From the NCBI GenBank assembly GCA_034189125.1, contig JAXHVB010000029.1, positions 1-13,981 of the forward strand: a stretch of DNA of 13,981 nt, given 5' to 3'. Source of the DNA: UBA5862 sp002408105 (GTDB taxonomy: Bacteria; Pseudomonadota; Gammaproteobacteria; Pseudomonadales; UBA5862). Made by a program: the position numbers and the translations under genes. Below, in pieces: positions 1-7,148 of this stretch. The notes beneath the pieces are model-generated. The model searched no databases, was not told the origin of the DNA, and saw only the letters and a list, made by a program, of their open reading frames with translations. Every line of letters starts with the position of its first letter. Positions within the stretch are counted from its first letter, which is position 1.

Positions 1-67
1 ACCAATCGGTGTATGCGGCACTGGCTGGGCCCCTGTCTTCGGGGGTTCACGCGCTCGCGCTTCACAC

Positions 68-1513
68 CTACTCGCCAGAGGAATGGGCCGCACGCAGCGG
101 CGCGGCCCCCAGCTCGCCGCCCTGTTTGGGCGGTTCGGCGGCGACCGGTTGACGCGTGCTGACGTGGCGCAACCGCAGGGCGAACGACAACGCCATCAGG
201 CTGAGCGCCACGATCAGGCCCATCCAAAAACCCTGGGCGCCAAAAGGCCCGCCAAGTAGCGGAGTCATTCCCAACAGGTATCCGAGGGGCAGTGCGATGC
301 CCCAGCAACTCAGCATCGCGAGCCACATGGGCACCCGGGTGTCCTTGTGGGCCCTCAGCGCACCGGTGAGCACCACTTGGAACACGTCACCCGCCTGAAA
401 CAGGGCGGCAAACACCAGCAGTCTCGCCGCGGTGTGCTGCACGGCCAGGTCGCCTGTGTACCAAGTCACGAGTTCATGTCGGGTGCCAAGCAGCAGCGCA
501 GCATTCACTGCCACCAGCGCGCCGGCGACAGCGAGTGCGCTGCGCACCAGGGCGCGTGCGCGCTGCGCCTGCCTCGCACCCAGCAGTTGACCGGTGCGAA
601 CGGTCAACGCCAACGACAGGCTAAGGGGCACCATAAACAGAAAGGCGGTGATGTTGAACGCGACTTGGTGGGCGGCAACCGCGGTGGCACCCAACGTGGC
701 AATGAACAAAGAGACCGCCGAAAACAGTCCGGACTCGAACGCCATGGCGGCACCCATGGGCATGCCAATGCGGACCAACTCTCGCAGTTCTGTCCGTGGC
801 CACACCCGCCAACGCACGCCCCAGCTGCGTCGGGTCGCACGGTCGGCGCAGCTGATCGCAAGCATCAGGGCGAAATTGCTCCACCAGATGACTGCAGTTG
901 CCAGGCCGCAGCCCGGACCACCAAGCCCGGGAATCGGTCCCCAACCGAACACGAACAGCAAATCCAGCGGGATGTTCAGCAGAAATGCAAGCACGGAGAT
1001 GGCCAGCACCGGGCGCGTGCGACCGTGGCCTTCGTGAAAGTTGCGCAGAATCTGAAACCCCACCATCCCTGGAACGCCCTGCGCCAGCAAGTGCAGGTAC
1101 TCGGCTGCCACAGGCTGGACCTCCGGATCAATGCCCATGGCGGAGAACAGGCGGTGTGCATGGGTCAGCAGCACCACGATGGCGCCGCTCAACACCAGTC
1201 CGAGGATGGCGGCGGCGCGGGTTGCAGCTCCGGTGCGTGAACTCCGGCCGCCGCCGACCTGCTGCGCCACGGTTGGAGTCAGGGCGTACAGAATGCCCAG
1301 GGTGCACAAGAAGAGTGGGATCCAGCTGCTGGCGCCGACGGCAACCCCAGCGAGTGCGGTGGCTCCCGCCCGGCCGGAGATGAGCACATCCGTTGTGGCA
1401 ATGCCCATCTGGGCCAACTGCACCACCAGTATGGGACCGGCGAGGCGCAACAGCGCGCGCAAGTCGGGGCCAACCGCGGGCAGTGCTGTGCGGTTCGCAA
1501 ACGGGAGGGGCAT
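68..1513 (-). CDS. norM: NorM/MdtK-type MATE multidrug efflux transporter
   Basis: This 481-residue inner-membrane protein belongs to the MATE family, which exports cationic drugs and other compounds in exchange for Na+ or H+. Length and about 12 hydrophobic segments fit the family. The N-terminal half has the MATE pattern around residues 30-85 (VVQLAQMGIATTDVLISG, then ALTPTVAQQVGGGR). The second repeat has VAAHQVAFNITAF and, near residues 375-395, a GALRAHKDTR stretch followed by a GFWMG motif, all typical of the NorM/MdtK subfamily rather than DinF. The ATG at 1513 gives a normal N terminus, with a weak GAG eight bases upstream. The gene is divergent from epmC across 135 bases. The substrate cannot be told from sequence. 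The 67 bases after the stop contain no convincing terminator. Confidence 0.93.
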   Translation of the reverse strand: MPLPFANRTALPAVGPDLRALLRLAGPILVVQLAQMGIATTDVLISGRAGATALAGVAVGASSWIPLFLCTLGILYALTPTVAQQVGGGRSSRTGAATRAAAILGLVLSGAIVVLLTHAHRLFSAMGIDPEVQPVAAEYLHLLAQGVPGMVGFQILRNFHEGHGRTRPVLAISVLAFLLNIPLDLLFVFGWGPIPGLGGPGCGLATAVIWWSNFALMLAISCADRATRRSWGVRWRVWPRTELRELVRIGMPMGAAMAFESGLFSAVSLFIATLGATAVAAHQVAFNITAFLFMVPLSLSLALTVRTGQLLGARQAQRARALVRSALAVAGALVAVNAALLLGTRHELVTWYTGDLAVQHTAARLLVFAALFQAGDVFQVVLTGALRAHKDTRVPMWLAMLSCWGIALPLGYLLGMTPLLGGPFGAQGFWMGLIVALSLMALSFALRLRHVSTRQPVAAEPPKQGGELGAAPLRAAHSSGE

Positions 1514-1551
1514 GCAGGATTCTCGGTTGGTGGTGCGCTGTACTGGTGGCC

Positions 1552-1579
1552 ATTATCGACCTTCGCGCCAGGAGGCAAA
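1552..1579 (-). promoter_or_regulatory. Candidate promoter for the MATE gene
   Basis: On the minus strand GATAAT (1557-1552) is a good -10 element. A weak -35 (TTTGCC, 1579-1574) lies 16 bases upstream. Transcription would start near 1545, giving a leader of about 32 bases before the ATG at 1513. This is inferred from the motif only. No matching promoter was recognised for epmC on the other strand. Confidence 0.3.
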
Positions 1580-1648
1580 ACCCAAGGCTCGGGCTGTGGG
1601 GCCGCCGCGACTGGAAAGGCGCTTGCTCAGTGGGTAGATTGGCGGCCC

Positions 1649-2191
1649 ATGGTTCTTGATGCTGCTGCCATTGCGCGGGTGTTCGATCGCGAGTTTCGCG
1701 TGACCCACCACACCGCTTTGATCGGAGGTGCCAGCGAACCCTGGTACCGCCCCGCAGGTCCGCACAGCACCTTGCACGAGGTCCATTTCACCCGCGACTA
1801 TGCCGCGAGCGCCCTGCACGAAGCGGCCCACTGGTGCATCGCCGGGGCACGTCGTCGTCTGCTGGAAGACTACGGCTACTGGTACTGTCCGGGCGAACGG
1901 ACACCGAGAGAGCAGCTTGCATTCGAGCGGGTCGAGGCCCGTCCTCAGGCGATCGAGTGGTGGCTGAGCGCAGCTTCGGGCCGAGGTTTTCGTGTCAGTC
2001 TGGACAACCTCGGGGCAGAGCTTGCTGCGGCTGAGGCGCGGTTCGTTCCACAGGTGCGCGGAGCGCTCAATACCATGTTGGAGCAGGGTTCCATGCCGCC
2101 GCGGGCCATGCAGCTGGGCCGGGCGCTGGTGCATGAGTCTGGAGCTGGCCTGCCGCAGTCTCTCGCCGACTGCGAAGTGATGTTGTCATGA
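1649..2191 (+). CDS. epmC: Elongation factor P hydroxylase EpmC (YfcM)
   Basis: This 180-residue protein matches EpmC, the iron-dependent enzyme that hydroxylates the beta-lysylated lysine of elongation factor P as the last step of that modification. Diagnostic blocks are LHEAAHWCIAGARRR (from residue 56), YGYWYCPGER (75-84) and FERVEARPQA (92-101). H57, E58 and H61 of the HExxH-like motif, with E93 or E96, are the probable metal ligands. Length matches the family (about 180). The start is the ATG at 1649, where similarity to the family begins; the upstream GGCGG is a poor ribosome site. The gene overlaps pdxB by four bases (ATGA), so the two are probably translationally coupled. The partner enzymes EpmA and EpmB are not in this window. 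Confidence 0.93.
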   Translation: MVLDAAAIARVFDREFRVTHHTALIGGASEPWYRPAGPHSTLHEVHFTRDYAASALHEAAHWCIAGARRRLLEDYGYWYCPGERTPREQLAFERVEARPQAIEWWLSAASGRGFRVSLDNLGAELAAAEARFVPQVRGALNTMLEQGSMPPRAMQLGRALVHESGAGLPQSLADCEVMLS

Positions 2192-3336
2192 CTCGGCGTC
2201 GCCCCCGGATTCTGGCCGACGAGAACATTCCAGGTCTTGGTGCGCTCGCTGAGGTCGCGGAGGTGCGGCGAATCCCAGGCCGCGCCATCGATGCCGCCAG
2301 TCTGGCGGATGCCGAGGCCTTGCTGGTCCGCTCGGTGACTCGGGTCGATGCTGCTTTGGTTGAGGGCTCGCAATTGCGTTTTGTCGGCAGCGCAACCATT
2401 GGCATCGACCATGTCGACCGCGCAGCGCTCGAAGCGAGTGGGATCGCCTTTGCACATGCCCCTGGCTCCAGCGCCCGGGCGGTTGCTGAATACGTGGTCA
2501 GTGCCCTGCTGGCCCTTGCGCACCATTGCCCCGGCGCCCGCCCCGGGGGCCGGGTCGGTGTTGTGGGTGTGGGCCATGTGGGCCGCCGGCTTACCCAGAC
2601 GTTGCAGGCCCTGGGCTACAGATGCGTTGCCATTGACCCTTTCGTGGCCGACCCTCCGGCGCCGGCGCGGACATTGGATGCGGTGCTTGGCGAACTGGAT
2701 GTCTTGACTCTGCACGTGCCTCTGGTGGGCGATGGGCCTCACCCGACCCACCACCTGTTGGATGCGGCACGCCTGGCGCAGCTGGACTCCGGTGCGGTGT
2801 TGATCAACACCAGCCGTGGTGCGGTGGTTTGCAACCACGCCCTGAGGTCACGCTTGGAGGCGGGTCCATCGCTCACCGCCGTGCTGGATGTTTTCGAGTG
2901 CGAGCCGGGCATTGACCGGCGATTGGCGCGGCTGTGCGCCCTCGCCACCCCCCACATCGCCGGCTACAGCCTCGATGCCAAGCTGCGGGGAAGCGCCAGG
3001 GTGCAGGCGGCATTGCGCCGGCATTTCGGGCTCCCGGGGAATGCCGTCCGATTGCCCGTGGGCGCTCCGCCCGCGGTGCCGAGGTTCGCCCTTGAGGCGA
3101 GCGCCGAGCCTTGGCGTGGTTGGGCGCGCGCGACTGCCATTGCGTGCCCGCTGGCGGCGGACCACATGGCGCTGCTGCACGCGCTTGGAGGCGACGACCC
3201 GGCTGGCGGCTTCGACCGGTTGCGCCGCGATTATCCAGTCCGCAGGGAGTTTCCAGCCCACCAGGTGGAGCTGACGGGCGGGAGCAACCCCACACTCGCT
3301 GCGGGTCTGCGCGCGCTCGGGTTCGCCCTTGGGTGA
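2188..3336 (+). CDS. pdxB: Erythronate-4-phosphate dehydrogenase PdxB
   Basis: PdxB oxidises 4-phospho-erythronate in the DXP-dependent pathway of pyridoxal phosphate synthesis in the cytoplasm. The 382-residue protein has the D-2-hydroxyacid dehydrogenase layout: an N-terminal substrate domain starting RRPRILADENIPGLG, a Rossmann NAD-binding motif GVGHVG at 127-132, NTSRGAVV with catalytic R210, FECEP with E239, and TPHIAGYS with H256. The 29- and 46-residue spacings between these three residues match those I recall for the E. coli enzyme (R208, E237, H254). The region after about residue 290 corresponds to the PdxB-specific C-terminal dimerisation domain and separates it from SerA and other relatives. 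The start ATG lies inside the end of epmC and has no strong ribosome site of its own, so coupled translation is likely. Confidence 0.95.
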   Translation: MTRRRPRILADENIPGLGALAEVAEVRRIPGRAIDAASLADAEALLVRSVTRVDAALVEGSQLRFVGSATIGIDHVDRAALEASGIAFAHAPGSSARAVAEYVVSALLALAHHCPGARPGGRVGVVGVGHVGRRLTQTLQALGYRCVAIDPFVADPPAPARTLDAVLGELDVLTLHVPLVGDGPHPTHHLLDAARLAQLDSGAVLINTSRGAVVCNHALRSRLEAGPSLTAVLDVFECEPGIDRRLARLCALATPHIAGYSLDAKLRGSARVQAALRRHFGLPGNAVRLPVGAPPAVPRFALEASAEPWRGWARATAIACPLAADHMALLHALGGDDPAGGFDRLRRDYPVRREFPAHQVELTGGSNPTLAAGLRALGFALG

Positions 3337-3434
3337 GTCGCAGCGGGTGGGAATCGGGCTTGGTTCACGGAATCGGCGCACCGGCTGGACTAGACTCCTT
3401 CCCATCGCGCTGCGCTGCATCTCTGTTGGGTTCG

Positions 3435-4439
3435 ATGTCCGTCATTTTCCAAGCCATATCTCGGTCCGGCTGTTGGCCATCGGCCTGTTTCAGCGCAGGG
3501 TTGTTGGCGCCCTTGCTCGCGCTCCTCACGGCGATGCAATCCGCCGTGGCGGTGGGTGACTCGCTTGCACGTGCGGACCGGTTTCGCGCCCTGTATGGAT
3601 TTGGTTACCGACAGGACCAGCTGGACTGGAACATCGCTGCGGATCCATCCGGAACGGCCACGCCCAACGTGCTCTCGGAATTGACCTGGTCCGACATGGA
3701 CATCTACGAGGGAGCACTGGACCTGTACTGGACGGCCGGAAACGGGCTCTACCTACACAGCGCCATCAGCTATGGCGTGGTGACCGACGGCCAGGTCCAG
3801 GATTCGGACTACTCCAGCGATGGCCGCCAGGGTGAGTATTCCCGTTCCGAAAACGGGGCCGATGGTGATCGCGTCTTTGATGCCAGCTTCGCGGTGGGAC
3901 GGCAGTGGGGTTTGGGCCCACAATTCGCAGAACACCTGCGCATCAGTCCAGTCATTGGGGTTGCCACCCACCGCCAGCGCTTCAACATCACCGATGGGGT
4001 GCAAACCATTGCCACTGCCGGCGTTCCTTTGGGGCCTTTCCTCGGACTCGACAGCCAGTACGATGCCCAGTGGAATGGCGCCTTCGTTGGCCTCGACCTC
4101 GAATGGCAGTTGAGTGGCGCCCTTGCGGTATTGGCGGCCTACCAGCTGCACCGGGTGGACTATGAAGCTGAAGCCAACTGGAACCTGCGTACGGATCTCG
4201 CCCACCCGGTGAGTTTCGCGCACGATGCCGAGGGTTCCGGCGATGTCTTTTCCCTAAAGCTGGCCTACCGCAGCCAGTATGGCTGGGAGTGGTTGCTCGT
4301 TGCGGACTACCAAAACTGGGAGACAGACCCAGGGCGGGCTTACACCTTCGCCAGCGACGGTTCCTCCTCCCTGACCCGCCTAAACGCCGTCCATTGGGAC
4401 ACCTGGTCTCTGAGTTTCGGGGTGCTGCTCCCGTACTGA
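3435..4439 (+). CDS. Omptin-fold outer-membrane beta-barrel protein
   Basis: This predicted 334-residue protein begins with a signal peptide (residues about 1-39, hydrophobic stretch AGLLAPLLALLTA, AVA cleavage site). The rest alternates like beta strands and ends in an aromatic residue (FGVLLPY), as outer-membrane barrels do. The order of blocks recalls omptins such as OmpT: QLDW at 62-65, VLSELTWSDMDIYEGALDLYW at 79-99, then VQDSDYSSDG at 121-130, which aligns with the omptin loop carrying the catalytic Asp-x-Asp. D123 and D125 are kept. In the region where omptins have Asp-x-His, this protein has D254-L-A-H257, so protease activity is uncertain. It may be a non-proteolytic or divergent relative. 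The start is the first ATG before the signal peptide; the ribosome site is weak. The open frame upstream overlaps pdxB and is not used. Confidence 0.75.
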   Translation: MSVIFQAISRSGCWPSACFSAGLLAPLLALLTAMQSAVAVGDSLARADRFRALYGFGYRQDQLDWNIAADPSGTATPNVLSELTWSDMDIYEGALDLYWTAGNGLYLHSAISYGVVTDGQVQDSDYSSDGRQGEYSRSENGADGDRVFDASFAVGRQWGLGPQFAEHLRISPVIGVATHRQRFNITDGVQTIATAGVPLGPFLGLDSQYDAQWNGAFVGLDLEWQLSGALAVLAAYQLHRVDYEAEANWNLRTDLAHPVSFAHDAEGSGDVFSLKLAYRSQYGWEWLLVADYQNWETDPGRAYTFASDGSSSLTRLNAVHWDTWSLSFGVLLPY

Positions 4440-4635
4440 GCGCGGCGATGGTGGGTGCAGGGGATCGGGCCCACCCGTTCCTCTTGCAGTGCTCAGTGCC
4501 GCTTTTCACGCCCTCCTTCCACGCCCTCTTGGTCTCGAATTTCTTGGTCCACCAACCGAGAGCAACCTGTGGATAGAATGTGCGCAAGCGGTGTGTGACG
4601 TAATGGCACTGAACTCGGCTCTGGAGTTTTAACGT
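4440..4635. other. Intergenic region, 196 bases
   Basis: No gene is visible between the omptin-like gene and the NAD kinase homologue. A GGTGGG/CCCACC inverted repeat (4450-4455 and 4470-4475) could form a 6-bp hairpin after the barrel gene but lacks a T run. Short repeats lie at 4507-4555. TAGAAT at 4574-4579 could be a -10 element for the downstream gene, but no good -35 is correctly spaced. Confidence 0.5.
4507..4555. repeat. Cluster of short direct and inverted repeats
   Basis: CACGCCCTC occurs twice at 13-base spacing (4507-4515 and 4520-4528). TCTTGGTC occurs twice at 15-base spacing (4527-4534 and 4542-4549). The second copy runs into an inverted repeat TTGGT-CC-ACCAA (4544-4555). The cluster lies 80-130 bases upstream of the NAD kinase homologue. 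It may be an operator region or simply low-complexity intergenic sequence. Confidence 0.55.
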
Positions 4636-5784
4636 GTGGCGACCCCAATGACGTATCGCCTGGGTTTGATCGTTAATCCCGTGGCGGGTCTCGGCGGTGC
4701 TGCTGGGCTGCACGGCAGTGACGCGCCAGAAGTGCGGGCAGAGGCACTGGCGCGTGGGGCCGTGCCGCGGGCTGGGGCGCGCACCGCAGCGGCACTCGGT
4801 GAACTGGGCGGCGTAGGGAGTTTTGAGGTGCTGACCTGCGCCGGCGCCATGGGCGAGTGCGCCGCCGAGGAGGCCGGGCTGCGTCCTCGGGTGGTCTACC
4901 GGTCGCAGGGGCCAGAGACCTCGCCAGCAGATACCGCGGCGGCAGCACAAACATTGGTCGAAGCTGGGGTTGATTTGCTGCTGTTTGCCGGTGGCGATGG
5001 CACCGCCCGCGACCTGTGTCGAGCCCTCGGTGAGCGGCGCCAGCCGGTGCTCGGCATCCCCGCTGGGGTGAAAATCCATTCTGCCGTCTACGCGGTGTCG
5101 CCCATTGCCGCGGGTGCCCTGGCTGCACGCATGGTGCGCGGCGAAGCTGTTGAGCTCCATCCGGGAGAAGTGAGGGACCTCGATGAGGCGGCGCGCCGTG
5201 ATGGCAACTTGCGCACGCGCTATTTCGGTGAGCTGTGGGTGCCCGATGCCGGCAGCCTGTTGCAACAGGTGAAGGGTGCGGTCGCGGCTTCAGACCCGCA
5301 GGGGGAGCTGGAAGCGCTGGTGGATGAGTGGATCGAGACACAGGTCCCCGGCAGGCGATATCTGGTGGGGCCAGGATCAACCACCAGGGCACTGCTCGAT
5401 CGCCTTGGGCTGCGTGGTTCTGTGCTCGGGTTCGACCTGCTCTGTGATGGTGCACTGCTGGCTCGAGACCTCTATGCCGCGCAGATCCAGGACGCAGTGG
5501 CGCAGGCGCCACTTACGCTGGTGCTCTCTCCCACTGCGCCGCAAGGCCACTTGATCGGCCGGGGCAACCAGCAATTGACCCCAGAGGTGCTCCGCGCACT
5601 TGGCCTGCACCAAATCCAGGTACTTGCGACCCCGGGCAAGCTCGCCGCGTTGCGGGGGCGACCCCTCCGCATCGACAGCGGTGATGCCGAGTTGGACCGA
5701 GACTTTGCCCGGCACGTGGAAGTGATCGTGGGGTACGGCCAGCGGGTGCTCTATCCGGTCGGCAACCCGGAGTACGCCCCCTAA
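4636..5784 (+). CDS. ATP-NAD kinase family protein (COG3199 type)
   Basis: This 382-residue cytoplasmic protein belongs to the NAD kinase/diacylglycerol kinase-like fold, in the subgroup long annotated as predicted polyphosphate- or ATP-dependent NAD kinases. Supporting motifs are LGLIVNPVAGLGG (9-21), then LHGSDAPEV, the hallmark GGDGTARD at 119-126 that binds nucleotide phosphates, and LGIPAGVKIHSAVYAVSP at 139-156. It is longer than classical NadK (about 290), as usual for this subgroup, with a C-terminal extension. NADP+ synthesis is inferred by family; the substrate is not proven. The GTG at 4636 is preferred because a TGGAG (4622-4626) lies nine bases upstream; ATG at 4648 is an alternative. 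The 3' end overlaps the convergent stop codon of the next gene. Confidence 0.85.
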   Translation: MATPMTYRLGLIVNPVAGLGGAAGLHGSDAPEVRAEALARGAVPRAGARTAAALGELGGVGSFEVLTCAGAMGECAAEEAGLRPRVVYRSQGPETSPADTAAAAQTLVEAGVDLLLFAGGDGTARDLCRALGERRQPVLGIPAGVKIHSAVYAVSPIAAGALAARMVRGEAVELHPGEVRDLDEAARRDGNLRTRYFGELWVPDAGSLLQQVKGAVAASDPQGELEALVDEWIETQVPGRRYLVGPGSTTRALLDRLGLRGSVLGFDLLCDGALLARDLYAAQIQDAVAQAPLTLVLSPTAPQGHLIGRGNQQLTPEVLRALGLHQIQVLATPGKLAALRGRPLRIDSGDAELDRDFARHVEVIVGYGQRVLYPVGNPEYAP

Positions 5785-6227
5785 ACGGAATCCACGCGCC
5801 CAAGGCGCGGCCCCACAACGATGGGGTGCGGAAACTCCGACAGCAGCCGCTCCATGAGCGTCTGGATTTTGCTCGAGGAGCCCTGGCGCACTGCCGCTTC
5901 CAGTGCAGCGGCCAGTGGTGTTCCGTCGTGGGCAGGGTTGGCATCGACCGCAAAGAGCGCCACGAACGCAGTGCGGGTCAGCACGGCCCGCTCGATCCCG
6001 TCCTGACGAATCGTTTCATCGAACCGCAGCCAACCCTCCTCAGCCAACCAGAGCATTGCGGCAAAGGCGCTGGTGTGCCGGCGGCTCGGCAGGCCGAACT
6101 CATCGGCGGGCTCAGGGTCGATCAGATCCTCCACGTACAGCGGCGCCCGCTGAGGGAAGGTGCTGAGGAGCAGCAGCAGAATGCGCGCGCAGTCCCGGTA
6201 AAAATCATGCAGGTGCAGGTCGCGCAC
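5781..6227 (-). CDS. Conserved-looking protein of unknown function
   Basis: I do not recognise this 148-residue protein. It has no signal peptide; the leucine run near residues 16-21 is too short for a secure membrane segment and probably belongs to a helix. The sequence is mixed helical: DFYRDCARILLLLLSTFPQ, then a region with HTSAFAAMLWLAEEGWLRFDE that reads like a small winged-helix or helical bundle, and a basic/leucine C-terminal helix (IQTLMERLLSEF). The start is fixed by AGGAGG at 6238-6233 on the minus strand, five bases before GTG 6227. The open frame continues upstream across mlaA, but that part is arginine/proline-rich and not plausible. It is divergent from mlaA (95 bases) and convergent with the NAD kinase homologue, sharing stop-codon bases. 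Confidence 0.8.
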   Translation of the reverse strand: MRDLHLHDFYRDCARILLLLLSTFPQRAPLYVEDLIDPEPADEFGLPSRRHTSAFAAMLWLAEEGWLRFDETIRQDGIERAVLTRTAFVALFAVDANPAHDGTPLAAALEAAVRQGSSSKIQTLMERLLSEFPHPIVVGPRLGRVDSV

Positions 6228-6252
6228 CGTTTCCTCCTGTCCAGGCGATGTC

Positions 6253-6261
6253 TGGTATGAT
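6253..6261 (+). promoter_or_regulatory. Candidate extended -10 promoter for mlaA
   Basis: TGGTATGAT is an extended -10 (TGn plus TATGAT, five of six matches). No good -35 precedes it, which extended promoters tolerate. Transcription would begin near 6268 and give a leader of about 55 bases. That leader includes part of a GCGGG/CCCGC inverted repeat (6265-6269, 6284-6288) and a perfect CACTATAGTG palindrome (6290-6299). Confidence 0.35.
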
Positions 6262-6309
6262 CCCGCGGGCTTCGCGGTGGGCTCCCGCTCACTATAGTGG
6301 AATCTTAAG

Positions 6310-6316
6310 AAGGAGG
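6310..6316 (+). promoter_or_regulatory. Strong ribosome-binding site that fixes the mlaA start
   Basis: AAGGAGG lies six bases before GTG 6323 and decides for this non-ATG start over the in-frame ATGs upstream (6248) and downstream (6341). Confidence 0.8.
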
Positions 6317-6322
6317 ACGTCG

Positions 6323-7114
6323 GTGCTGCGCAGCCGATGGATGGGGGCGGCAATGGTCTGGGTGGCGTGCGGTCTGTGCATCGCCGCGCCCGAACCGAAT
6401 GCCGGCGTCGCCAATTCCGTGCCGGTCGATCCCGAGTCCAGCGGCGAGTTGGATTTCGAAGCCGCCCTCGCAGCGCTGGAGGCCGAGGAGGCGCAGGCAA
6501 GCGCCGACCCATGGGAAGGCTTCAATCGGCGGGTCTTCGCATTCAACGACCGCCTCGATGCCTACCTGTTGAAGCCAATCGCAAAAGGCTACCAAGCCGT
6601 GACGCCGCGCCTTCTGGACCAAGGGGTGACCAATTTCTTTGGCAACCTCGGCGAAGTGTCCGTGGTCACCAATGACCTGTTGCAAGGCAAGCTGGGTCAG
6701 GCCAGCCGGGACGGATTGCGGTTCCTGGTCAACAGCACCATTGGCTTTTTCGGGCTCTTTGACGTCGCCGGTCGCATTGGCCTGCGCGCCAACAACGAGG
6801 ACTTTGGGCAAACCCTCGCCGTCTGGGGTGTGCCGAGTGGACCCTACTTGGTTTTACCTTTTTTGGGTCCAAGCTCGGTGCGTGGCTCGGCCGCTTTGGT
6901 GCCAGAGTCTCAGCTGAGCCCGCTGCGGTACACCGAGGACGAAGCGCTCGGCTATCAGCTGTTGGGGCTCGATGTCGTGGACACCCGGGCGGATCTGCTG
7001 TCCGCCGAGGAAGTGGTGCGGGGGGACCGCTACATTTTTGTGCGCGATGCGTACCTGCAGCGCCGGGAGTTTCTCATCCAGGACGGCCAGGTCGAGGACG
7101 AATTCGACTTTTAG
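6323..7114 (+). CDS. mlaA: MlaA/VacJ family phospholipid-transport protein
   Basis: MlaA sits in the outer membrane with a porin and removes misplaced phospholipids from the outer leaflet, handing them to MlaC and the MlaFEDB ABC complex. The 263-residue protein has the family core: DPWEGFNRRVFAFND (62-76), LKPIAKGYQAVTP (83-95), NFFGNLGEVSVVTNDLLQGK (104-123), RFLVNSTIGFFGLFDVAG (133-150) and EDFGQTLAVWGVPSGPYLVLPFLGPSSVRG (159-188). The GTG start is supported by a strong ribosome site. The N-terminal hydrophobic segment contains C16, but the residues before it (Trp-Val-Ala) are a poor lipobox, so lipidation is doubtful. An acidic linker (about 36-58) follows. The other mla genes are not adjacent. 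Confidence 0.93.
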   Translation: MLRSRWMGAAMVWVACGLCIAAPEPNAGVANSVPVDPESSGELDFEAALAALEAEEAQASADPWEGFNRRVFAFNDRLDAYLLKPIAKGYQAVTPRLLDQGVTNFFGNLGEVSVVTNDLLQGKLGQASRDGLRFLVNSTIGFFGLFDVAGRIGLRANNEDFGQTLAVWGVPSGPYLVLPFLGPSSVRGSAALVPESQLSPLRYTEDEALGYQLLGLDVVDTRADLLSAEEVVRGDRYIFVRDAYLQRREFLIQDGQVEDEFDF

Positions 7115-7148
7115 CGCCTGCAGGCCGCGCTTGGATCGCTTGGATGAG

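Noticed and set aside
30..44. CCCC/GGGG hairpin after the MATE gene as terminator
   Set aside because: A four-pair stem without a U tract on the minus strand is too weak.
1945..2838. 297-residue minus-strand open frame opposite epmC/pdxB
   Set aside because: It is antisense to two well-identified genes and has no motif or ribosome site supporting it.
3111..3434. N-terminal extension of the omptin-like gene into pdxB
   Set aside because: The extension precedes a clear signal peptide and overlaps the end of pdxB.
4450..4475. Possible rho-independent terminator after the omptin-like gene
   Set aside because: The stem is only six pairs with a 14-base loop, and no T run follows.
3988..5265. 425-residue minus-strand open frame
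   Set aside because: It runs antisense to the omptin-like and NAD kinase genes, has low-complexity Arg/Pro-rich translation and no recognisable family.
6288..6297. CTCACTATAG, matching part of the phage T7 promoter
   Set aside because: Only ten bases match; the upstream half of the T7 promoter is absent and there is no phage context. Treated as chance.
6228..6512. Extension of the 148-residue gene upstream over mlaA
   Set aside because: The strong ribosome site at 6233-6238 marks GTG 6227, and the upstream translation is Arg/Pro-rich noise antisense to mlaA.
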